From an uncultured Selenomonadales bacterium (lineage in GTDB: Bacteria; Bacillota; Negativicutes; Selenomonadales; Selenomonadaceae): a stretch of 12,234 nt of DNA. This document shows, in pieces, positions 6,379 through 12,234 of this stretch (within the stretch, counting starts at the first letter, position 1; the number at the start of each line of letters is the position of its first letter). Position numbers and translations under genes: made by a program. The stretch spans positions 1-12,234 of the forward strand of contig CALDHY010000003.1 in assembly GCA_937901445.1 (NCBI GenBank), in the 5' to 3' direction. A model generated the notes under the pieces. It saw nothing but the letters and a program-made list of their open reading frames with translations. It did not search any database and was not told where the DNA came from.

Positions 6379-8064
6379 TTGAAAATTAATGGAGCTCAGG
6401 CGTTATTGGAGTGCCTGAAAAGTGAAGGCGTCGATTTAGTTTTTGGATATCCCGGCGGCGTCGTTTTGAAACTTTATGACGAAATTTATAAATCCAAATT
6501 CCCAAATATTTTGACGGGACACGAACAAGGCGCAGTACACGCGGCGGACGGCTACGCACGCGCAACCGGCAAAGTCGGTGTAGTCATTGCGACGAGCGGA
6601 CCCGGCGCGGCAAATTTAATCACGGGAATTGCAACGGCGAATATGGATTCAGTGCCGCTTGTTTGTATCACGGGGCAAGTTGCAAGACACGCCATCGGCA
6701 AGGATTCATTTCAAGAAGTTGACGTTTGCGGAATTACCGCGCCAATTACTAAACACAATTACCTTGTAAAAGACGTTGAAGAATTGCCGCGCGTAGTCAA
6801 GGAAGCTTTTTTCATTGCAAAGACCGGAAGACCGGCTCCCGTTTGCATTGACATTGCGGCGAATGTTTTTAACAGTGAAATTGATTTTGAATATCCTGAA
6901 AAAATAAATCTGCGCGGCTATACTGCCGAAAATCCCTGTGACGAAAAAGCCGTTGCTGAAGTTGTGGCGGCGATTGAAAAAGCTGACTTCCCGCTGATTT
7001 TTGTAGGCGGCGGCGTTGTCATTTCTGAAACTTCAAATGTTATTCGTGAAATTTTAGACAGGCTCGGTTGCCCCAGCACGTCAACTTTAATGGGCTTAGG
7101 TTGCATTGAGCCGGAACGTGAAGGCTATTTAGGATTTGCGGGTATGCATGGCAGTTACGGCGCAAATATGGCTATTCAAAACTGCGATTTACTTTTGTGC
7201 ATTGGTATGAGATTCAGCGACAGAGTTACAGGAAAAATTTCTGACTTTGCGCCAAATGCTAAAATCGTACACTTTGAAATTGACCCCGCCGAAGTCAATA
7301 AAAATGTTCAAGTCGATATAAAAGTTTTGGGCGATTTAAAAAATTCTCTGCCGCTCCTGCGCGACAAACTCAACGCCTCTGAAACTAACTTCAAACAAAA
7401 ATTTAACAGTTGGTTAAATTATTCAATCGAAATTGGCAACAAACATTTATTCGGTTACAAAGTTGACGGCGACAAAATTAAACCGGGCGCGCTTATTTCA
7501 AAAATCAGTGAACTTTGCGACAAAAATACAATCGCCGTTACTGACGTTGGACAACACCAAATGTGGGCGGCGCAATTTTTCAAAGTACAAGCTCCGCGCC
7601 AATTTTTGACAAGCGGCGGCTTAGGTACAATGGGCTATGGTTTACCGGCGGCAATGGGCGCAAAATTAGCTTGCCCCGATAAAAACGTTGTACTTTTTAC
7701 CGGCGACGGCTCCATTATGATGAACATTCAAGAATTGGCAACAATCGCAGATAACAACATTGATATTAAAATTGTTATCGTACATAATTTTATTTTGGGA
7801 ATGGTCGGACAGTGGCAACGGCTTTTCTACAACCACCACTATTCGGCGTCCGAATTAAATTTGAAACGTGATTTTATAAAAATTGCTGAAGCTATGGGCG
7901 TGCGCGGTTATCGCTTGACGAAGGCTGAAGAACTTGAAACCGAATTGCCGGAAATTTTATTTTCAAAAGGCGCGGCTGTCATTGATGTTTACGTTCCGCA
8001 AGATGAAAACGTTTTGCCAATGGTACCGGGCGGCAAGCGTTTAGATCAAATGGTTTTAGAGTAG
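6379..8064 (+). CDS. ilvB: Acetolactate synthase, large catalytic subunit
   Basis: This thiamine-diphosphate enzyme condenses two pyruvates to 2-acetolactate, or pyruvate with 2-oxobutyrate, the first shared step of valine, leucine and isoleucine synthesis. The 561 residues match the family. The N-terminal ThDP domain has FGYPGG (22-27) and the catalytic glutamate E49 in TGHEQGA, followed by ATSGPGAANLITGIA. A central domain follows (about 185-330). The C-terminal ThDP domain has GDGS at 442-445 and the Mg ligands D443 and N470. The residue before N470 is His, where bacterial enzymes usually have Asn (HN instead of NN); the ligand itself is kept. LGMVGQWQRLFY follows. The start is TTG at 6379, chosen from the ribosome site. 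The partner gene ilvN lies downstream, so this is the biosynthetic, regulated type rather than catabolic AlsS. The stop codon is the first unit of an octamer repeat. Confidence 0.96.
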   Translation: MKINGAQALLECLKSEGVDLVFGYPGGVVLKLYDEIYKSKFPNILTGHEQGAVHAADGYARATGKVGVVIATSGPGAANLITGIATANMDSVPLVCITGQVARHAIGKDSFQEVDVCGITAPITKHNYLVKDVEELPRVVKEAFFIAKTGRPAPVCIDIAANVFNSEIDFEYPEKINLRGYTAENPCDEKAVAEVVAAIEKADFPLIFVGGGVVISETSNVIREILDRLGCPSTSTLMGLGCIEPEREGYLGFAGMHGSYGANMAIQNCDLLLCIGMRFSDRVTGKISDFAPNAKIVHFEIDPAEVNKNVQVDIKVLGDLKNSLPLLRDKLNASETNFKQKFNSWLNYSIEIGNKHLFGYKVDGDKIKPGALISKISELCDKNTIAVTDVGQHQMWAAQFFKVQAPRQFLTSGGLGTMGYGLPAAMGAKLACPDKNVVLFTGDGSIMMNIQELATIADNNIDIKIVIVHNFILGMVGQWQRLFYNHHYSASELNLKRDFIKIAEAMGVRGYRLTKAEELETELPEILFSKGAAVIDVYVPQDENVLPMVPGGKRLDQMVLE

Positions 8065-8134
8065 TGTGGTAGTGGTGTAGTAGTGGCATAGTTAATTACT
8101 ACAACACTATCACACTATCGAACTATCCCACTAC
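8062..8134 (+). repeat. Degenerate 8-base tandem repeat with inverted arms between ilvB and ilvN
   Basis: The left arm has three 8-base units beginning TAGT (8062-8069, 8070-8077, 8078-8085; for example TAGTGTGG), the first of which contains the ilvB TAG stop. A spacer (8086-8098) holds the self-complementary TTAATTA. The right arm has four units of the form CTAYNNNA (8099-8106, 8107-8114, 8115-8122, 8123-8130) and a final CTAC (8131-8134). The arms are roughly reverse complements: GTAGTG at 8061-8066 pairs exactly with CACTAC at 8129-8134, and pairing with wobbles and small mismatches can continue inward for about 20 positions. There is no following T-run, so it is not an ordinary terminator. 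It ends five bases before the ilvN ribosome site. Confidence 0.8.
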
Positions 8135-8150
8135 AAATGAGGTGAAAGTT

Positions 8151-8651
8151 ATGAAAAAATTTTTATTGGCAGTTTTGGTAGACAACAAGCCCGGCGTTTT
8201 AACGCACGTTGCAGGATTAATCAGCCGCCGCGCTTTTAACATTGAAAGTATTTCAGCCGGTTACACTGAAGAACCGAGCGTTACAAGAATTAATATTGTT
8301 GTCAGCGTCGAAAGTGAAAACGAACTCGATCAAGTTGTAAATCAGCTCGGCAAATTGATTGACGTTATTAAAATTGTAAATTTGAGTAAAGCTCCTTCAA
8401 TCGAACGTGAACTTGTTATGATTAAAGTTAAGGCAACAAAAGAAGCTCGCGCAGATTTAGTCAGCATTGTTGACATTTTCCGCGCAAAAATTGTTGACGT
8501 GACAAGCGAAAACGTCATTATCGAACTTACCGGCAACGAAAGAAAAATTGACGCTATCTGTGAAGTTTTGAGCGATTATGAAATTGTGGAAATTGCACGC
8601 ACGGGAGCCATTGCACTTTCACGCGGTCCTATTCCCGTCAAAAAAATGTAG
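8151..8651 (+). CDS. ilvN: Acetolactate synthase, small regulatory subunit
   Basis: This protein activates the IlvB catalytic subunit and confers feedback inhibition by valine or related amino acids. It has 166 residues, typical of IlvN/IlvH. The N-terminal ACT domain (about 3-75) shows the conserved LVDNKPGVLTHVAGLISRR start (9-27) and NIESISAG (30-37). A second domain (about 77-160) follows, with ERELVMIKV and the C-terminal TGAIALSRG. The start is ATG at 8151, preceded by GAGGTG (8139-8144) with a six-base spacer; the GTG at 8142 lies inside that ribosome site. The 86-base gap after ilvB is filled almost wholly by the octamer repeat, which may set the ratio of the two subunits. Confidence 0.96.
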   Translation: MKKFLLAVLVDNKPGVLTHVAGLISRRAFNIESISAGYTEEPSVTRINIVVSVESENELDQVVNQLGKLIDVIKIVNLSKAPSIERELVMIKVKATKEARADLVSIVDIFRAKIVDVTSENVIIELTGNERKIDAICEVLSDYEIVEIARTGAIALSRGPIPVKKM

Positions 8652-8660
8652 GTGATAAAA

Positions 8661-9227
8661 ATGACTGAAGTTGAAAAACTCCGCGCAGGGCTTGAATATG
8701 ATTTTTATGATGCTGAAGTGGACGCCTTAAAATTGAACGCGGTCAAACTTTGCCAAAAACTCAATGCAATTCCTGTTACAGATTACGAAGAAAAAGAAAA
8801 AACTATTCGTGAACTTTTTGGGAGCGCGGGCGAAAATCCCGTTGTACTTCCGGTTTTCAACTGCGATAACGGCAAAAATATTCACGTTGGAAATTATTTT
8901 TTGGCGAATTATAACGTTACGATTTTGGATATTATGGAAGTTCAAATTGGCGATTATGTTATGATTGGTCCGAACACTTTAATAACAACGGTAAATCATC
9001 CGCTGAATCCAATGGGGCGGCGTAAACATTTGGGAATTGGCAAGCCGGTAAAAATTGGCAATGATGTTTGGATTGGCGCAAATGTTACGATTTTACCCGG
9101 CGTAACCATTGGAAACAACGTTATCATTGCGGCGGGCGCGGTTGTTACAAAAGACGTTGCAGATAATTCTTTGGTCGGCGGCGTTCCCGCCAAGTTTATA
9201 AAAAATATTCCAAATGACGTGGAATAA
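8661..9227 (+). CDS. Maltose/galactoside-type O-acetyltransferase (hexapeptide repeat)
   Basis: This 188-residue acetyl-CoA-dependent O-acetyltransferase belongs to the Maa/LacA/NodL group, which acetylates a hydroxyl of a sugar or sugar-like acceptor. The N-terminal helical 'Mac' region (about 4-57, with LRAGLEYDFYDAEV) is followed by left-handed beta-helix hexapeptide repeats (about 70-180). The general-base histidine H113 is in TTVNHPLNP, and VKIGNDVWIGANVTILPGVTIG lies near 130-151. The motif GGVPAKFIKNIP closes the fold. The start is ATG at 8661 with a modest AGGTGAT site that begins inside the ilvN stop codon; the gap is nine bases. The acceptor sugar cannot be read from sequence. Its place in the ilv operon does not clearly explain its role; surface-glycan acetylation is possible given the neighbouring genes. 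Confidence 0.92.
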   Translation: MTEVEKLRAGLEYDFYDAEVDALKLNAVKLCQKLNAIPVTDYEEKEKTIRELFGSAGENPVVLPVFNCDNGKNIHVGNYFLANYNVTILDIMEVQIGDYVMIGPNTLITTVNHPLNPMGRRKHLGIGKPVKIGNDVWIGANVTILPGVTIGNNVIIAAGAVVTKDVADNSLVGGVPAKFIKNIPNDVE

Positions 9228-9245
9228 ATTTTTGGAGGTTTTAAA

Positions 9246-9818
9246 ATGAAAAAAGATTTAGGCGTTGCGCCTTACCTTTTCCCAATGCCGGTTTTAATGA
9301 TTGCCACTTACAACGAAGATGAAACTGTTGACGTTATGAATATGGCGTGGGGCGGAATTTGCGCCGAAAATATGGTTGCGTTGAATTTGGACGAAGAACA
9401 TAAAACCGTTGCAAATTTGAAAAATACAAAGGCGTTCACTTTGTCAATCGCTGACGCCGCACATATCAAAGAATCTGACTTTTTCGGAATTGCAAGCGGC
9501 AACAAAATGAAAGACAAATTTGAACGCTCCGGAATGACGGCAATTAAAAGCACCCGCGTAAACGCGCCAATAGTCGAAGAATATCCCGTTACGCTTGAAT
9601 GTAAAGTTGTTGAATTTCAGAATCAACCGTACGGCTTGCGCGTTTTGGGCGAAATTGTCAACGTCATTGCAGATGAAAGCGTACTTGACGAAAAAGGCAA
9701 GATTGACGCAGGAAAATTAAACGCCTTTGTTTTCGACCAATTCAGAAACGATTATTACAAAGTCGGCGAAAAAATAGGCAAGGCGTGGAACGCGGGCGCA
9801 AGTCTTATGAAAAAATAA
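9246..9818 (+). CDS. Flavin reductase-like FMN-binding protein
   Basis: This 190-residue protein has the split-barrel fold of the flavin reductase/NADH:FMN oxidoreductase family, which binds FMN and moves electrons from NAD(P)H or other donors. Visible family features are an N-terminal PVLMIATYNEDETVDVMNMAW (15-35), the flavin-contacting GGICAENMVALNL (36-48), EEHKTVANLKNTKAFTLSI (50-68), and the C-terminal block with LRVLGEIVNV. No iron-sulfur motif or extra domain is present. The start is ATG at 9246 with a strong GGAGG seven bases upstream; the gap from the acetyltransferase is 18 bases. It is the last gene before the terminator. The physiological partner is unknown; many such proteins in anaerobes are annotated only by fold. 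Confidence 0.9.
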   Translation: MKKDLGVAPYLFPMPVLMIATYNEDETVDVMNMAWGGICAENMVALNLDEEHKTVANLKNTKAFTLSIADAAHIKESDFFGIASGNKMKDKFERSGMTAIKSTRVNAPIVEEYPVTLECKVVEFQNQPYGLRVLGEIVNVIADESVLDEKGKIDAGKLNAFVFDQFRNDYYKVGEKIGKAWNAGASLMKK

Positions 9819-9838
9819 TTTTCAATCATAACCAAAAT

Positions 9839-9872
9839 AAAAAAGCGCGTCGAAATTAACCGGCGCGTTTTT
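9839..9872. terminator. Bidirectional intrinsic terminator between convergent operons
   Basis: The stem CGCGTCG (9846-9852) pairs with CGGCGCG (9861-9867), including one G-U wobble, around an eight-base loop. It is flanked by A6 on the left (9839-9844) and T5 on the right (9868-9872), so a U-run follows the stem on either strand. It stops the ilvB operon from the left and the hemW-GT41 pair from the right. Its T-run overlaps the TAA stop of the GT41 gene (9871-9873). Confidence 0.88.
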
Positions 9873-11400
9873 AATTTTCAACTGCCGCAATGTAAAATTC
9901 TTCAAGCTCCTTGACGTATTCTGCAGCGTTCATTAAGTGCGAATTTTTCATAACGTCGCGCAGATTTACCCGCAAATTTTTTAGTAAATCTGTATCGTTT
10001 GCAAGTGCAACGGCGCGTTGAATGTATTCTTCAAAATTTGACGCGGCGAATTTTTCAAGCCCAATATTTTTTAAAATACTCAAGCCGAATCTTGTACCGT
10101 GTCTTTCGCCGTACAGTGAAATAACCGGCACGCCCATATACAACGCCTCGCAAGTCGTCAAGCCGCCGTTATAAGGGAAAGTATCCAGCGCAATATCAAT
10201 TTCGTTGTACTGTTCAAGATAATCTGCCGAAAAGCCGCGCAATTCAATTTGTTTGAGATTAAAACCTAAATTTTGTAGGCGCGCCGAAATAAAATTTTTA
10301 CCTTCGACAGTATTAAAAATTTTATGCTTGAGAATTAATTTAGAATTTGGCACGGCGTCAAGAATTTTTTGCCACGTCGCCAACATTGAATCAGTAATTT
10401 TGCTGAAATTGTTGAAACAACCAAAAGTTATATAACCGCTTGAAGAAATTTTCGGCGGCGGCATTTTTTTTATTGGCGTGTAACAAAAATGACTGCGCGA
10501 CATGCAAATTAAATCTTCAGTGAAAAAATCAAGCCTACCCGCGCAAGTTTCATCACTCAAAAAATAATCGACACAATTTAAGCCGGTACTGTTCATATAA
10601 CCAATTCCGGAAATTTGCACGGCGGCGGGGCGATACGCCATAACCGGCAGGCGATTATTGCTTGTATGTCCCGAAAATTCAAACAGAATATCAATTTCAT
10701 CTGCGCGAATAATTTTGGCGGCGTCAAAGTCATTTAAATCTGAAATATCCCGCCACTTGACGCAACTTTTAATTTTTTCGGTTACGGCGTCGAAAGTTTT
10801 TCCTGCGCTGTAGCAGTAAACGTCGAAAAGATTTTTATTGTGTTCAAAAATCAGCGCGGACGCCCAATCCATTACAGGGTGTTCTTTAAAATCTGCAGAC
10901 AAATAACCGACGCGCAATTTTTTATGATTGTAAGATTTTTTTTCGTACGGTTGAATTGCGGCAAGATTTTTTCTGTATTCGCTGTAAAGTTTTTCAAAGT
11001 CAGCCGCGCTAAAATTTTCAACGTCATTTGCGGCAAAAATTGCGTTTGAAATTTCGGTACAAATTGCCGCCGTATTTTCCTCAAGTCGCGCAGATTGTAA
11101 GAAACAATTAATCGCCGCCCTTGAATTGCCCAAATTTCGTAAAGCCGAACCTGCCACGCTGTAAGCATCAGCCGCCAAATATTTTTCCCGCGCAATATCG
11201 ACAACTTCAAAAAATTTTTTCAACAAAGAAATTTCTGTTACATAAAGTTTTTGGTCGCGGCGAATATACGCCTCAAGTAAAATTGCCTTGCTCCAATTCG
11301 GCGCAATACTTTTAAATTTGTCAAGAATTTCAAGGGCTTTTTCGTAATTTTTATTTCGATATTCACTTAACGCCAGTGAATAAATTTCCAGAGCGTCCAA
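9871..11400 (-). CDS. TPR protein with O-GlcNAc-transferase-like (GT41/SPINDLY) domain
   Basis: The protein (509 residues) has an N-terminal TPR-like helical repeat region (about 1-125) and a C-terminal glycosyltransferase family 41 domain that uses a nucleotide sugar, usually UDP-GlcNAc, to modify Ser/Thr of proteins. Visible family motifs are LRVGYLSADFKEHP (162-175; H174 aligns with a catalytic-site His of OGT), FSGHTSNNRLPVMAYRPAAVQ (242-262), FGCFNNFSKI (326-335; K334 aligns with the essential OGT lysine), and DTFPYNGGLTTCEALYMGVPV (406-426). The common GYPGTTG is GYMNSTG here (267-273). The start is TTG at 11398-11400 with AGGAG (11409-11413) eight bases upstream; the in-frame GTG at 11409 overlaps that site. 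It lies 11 bases after hemW. Targets are unknown; flagellin or surface proteins are plausible from relatives. Confidence 0.9.
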   Translation of the reverse strand: MDALEIYSLALSEYRNKNYEKALEILDKFKSIAPNWSKAILLEAYIRRDQKLYVTEISLLKKFFEVVDIAREKYLAADAYSVAGSALRNLGNSRAAINCFLQSARLEENTAAICTEISNAIFAANDVENFSAADFEKLYSEYRKNLAAIQPYEKKSYNHKKLRVGYLSADFKEHPVMDWASALIFEHNKNLFDVYCYSAGKTFDAVTEKIKSCVKWRDISDLNDFDAAKIIRADEIDILFEFSGHTSNNRLPVMAYRPAAVQISGIGYMNSTGLNCVDYFLSDETCAGRLDFFTEDLICMSRSHFCYTPIKKMPPPKISSSGYITFGCFNNFSKITDSMLATWQKILDAVPNSKLILKHKIFNTVEGKNFISARLQNLGFNLKQIELRGFSADYLEQYNEIDIALDTFPYNGGLTTCEALYMGVPVISLYGERHGTRFGLSILKNIGLEKFAASNFEEYIQRAVALANDTDLLKNLRVNLRDVMKNSHLMNAAEYVKELEEFYIAAVEN

Positions 11401-11411
11401 CTCAATCACTC

Positions 11412-12234
11412 CTAAAATAAAAAATCTGCAAAAACTACGTTTCCAAATTTCATACCGCGCGGCGTCAAATAAATTCGCCCGTCAGAAAAATTCAGCAGTT
11501 CCAACTTTAAATATTTTTCGATAACCGCGCCGTAAACTTCAAAAATATCTTTGCCGAATTTAAAATAAAAATTTTCGACGCTTAAACCTTCGGCAGTTCG
11601 TAAACCCAAAAAGCAAAATTCTTCCATCGCCGCCTTTGACGAAACAATTTCTTCAAGCTGTGAAACACTTTCGCCCGCGCAGATTTTTTTTATATAAGTT
11701 GTAACGTCACGAATATTTGAAGTGCGCGTTTTGCCGTCGTAGCTGTGCGCGCCCGCGCCGTATCCAAAATATTTTGCGCCCGTCCAGTAGCCGAGATTGT
11801 GGCGGCTTTCAAAATTTTTCTTTGCAAAGTTTGAAATTTCATAGCGGCGAAAACCTGCGCGAGGCAACGCTTCAACAATATAATCGTACATTGCGGAATC
11901 GTCCGGCAGAATTAATTTTCCGGCGGCGTAAAGCTTGCCAAAATTTGTATCGTCCTCAATTTCCAAGCCGTAAATAGAAATATGCTGTATATCCTGCGCG
12001 ACGGCAATTTCAACAGATTTTTGAACGTCATAAAGTTTTTGGCGCGGCAACCCGTACATTAAATCGATACTCACATTGTCAAAAAATTTTTTCGCAGTTT
12101 GAATCGTCTCAAGCGCGGTTTTTGAATCGTGAATCCTGCCCAAAATTTTTAAAAGTTCGTCATTGAAACTTTGCACGCCCAAACTTATTCTGTTAAATCC
12201 AATTTCGCGCAGGTTACGCAAATAAATTTCGTCA
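11412..12234 (-). CDS. hemW: HemW-like radical SAM protein, C-terminal part (cut by window edge)
   Basis: About 274 C-terminal residues are visible; the frame continues past the right edge, since codons DEIY precede the first internal TTG, so the true start and the CxxxCxxC iron-sulfur motif are outside the window. Recognisable blocks are NRISLGVQSFNDELLKILGR, VSIDLMYGLPRQ, HISIYGLEIEDDTNFGKL, YEISNFAKKNFESRHNLGYW, YFGYGAGAHSYDG and the HemN C-terminal region ending RGMKFGNVVFADFLF. HemW is related to the coproporphyrinogen oxidase HemN but acts as a heme chaperone rather than an oxidase; telling them apart rests partly on the missing N-terminus. The neighbours do not include heme genes. Its TAG stop is part of the ribosome site of the GT41 gene, suggesting coupled translation. 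Confidence 0.9.
   Translation of the reverse strand, partial: DEIYLRNLREIGFNRISLGVQSFNDELLKILGRIHDSKTALETIQTAKKFFDNVSIDLMYGLPRQKLYDVQKSVEIAVAQDIQHISIYGLEIEDDTNFGKLYAAGKLILPDDSAMYDYIVEALPRAGFRRYEISNFAKKNFESRHNLGYWTGAKYFGYGAGAHSYDGKTRTSNIRDVTTYIKKICAGESVSQLEEIVSSKAAMEEFCFLGLRTAEGLSVENFYFKFGKDIFEVYGAVIEKYLKLELLNFSDGRIYLTPRGMKFGNVVFADFLF

Noticed and set aside
8062..8150. CRISPR-like array or terminator after ilvB
   Set aside because: Units are 8 bases with no unique spacers, and no T-run follows the inverted arms.
10872..11210. 112-residue minus-strand frame inside the GT41 gene
   Set aside because: It is out of frame with the conserved TPR/GT41 protein and is Lys/Arg/Leu-rich, as expected of a shadow frame.

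Overview
The window looks like chromosomal DNA from a diderm Firmicute, most likely class Negativicutes (Selenomonadales-like). This is inferred from gene content. A Firmicute-type DUF4446 protein follows parB and a Firmicute-type Rex repressor is present, which points to Firmicutes. An O-antigen-ligase-like membrane protein and a VirK/DUF535 protein point to an LPS outer membrane. The DNA is AT-rich and coding is dense. Every intergenic gap is under 200 bases and no gene-free stretch exceeds 300. I see no insertion sequence, CRISPR array, phage gene, tRNA or rRNA.

Layout. (1) Bases 1-6249, all on the minus strand, form one run of seven genes, read from high to low coordinates: VirK/DUF535 protein, O-antigen ligase/polymerase-like protein, Rex, ParA, ParB, DUF4446 protein, and the start of a single-pass membrane protein that leaves the left edge (possibly an M23-type peptidase). 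The genes are packed tightly (overlaps or gaps of 1-18 bases), except for 173 bases between rex and parA. (2) Bases 6250-6378 hold two back-to-back promoters. (3) Bases 6379-9818, plus strand, form an operon: ilvB and ilvN (acetolactate synthase), a hexapeptide-repeat O-acetyltransferase and a flavin-reductase-fold protein. (4) A two-way terminator sits at 9839-9872. (5) Bases 9871-12234, minus strand: hemW (cut by the right edge), then a TPR plus O-GlcNAc-transferase-like (GT41) gene.

How the genes fit together. ParA and ParB segregate the origin region. Rex senses the NADH/NAD+ ratio. The two distal genes and the GT41 protein suggest cell-surface glycan work. IlvB and IlvN carry out the first common step of branched-chain amino-acid synthesis.

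No wholly new multi-gene system is evident; most genes belong to known families. The features most worth a second look are non-coding. Two degenerate short tandem repeats each begin exactly at a TAG stop codon. A 7-base-period repeat after rex has a canonical G-quadruplex pattern on the coding strand. An 8-base-period repeat after ilvB inverts on itself and could fold into a long imperfect hairpin between ilvB and ilvN. Other points are a large charged insertion in the ligase-like protein, an altered residue beside the ParB nucleotide-binding box, and heavy use of TTG start codons.
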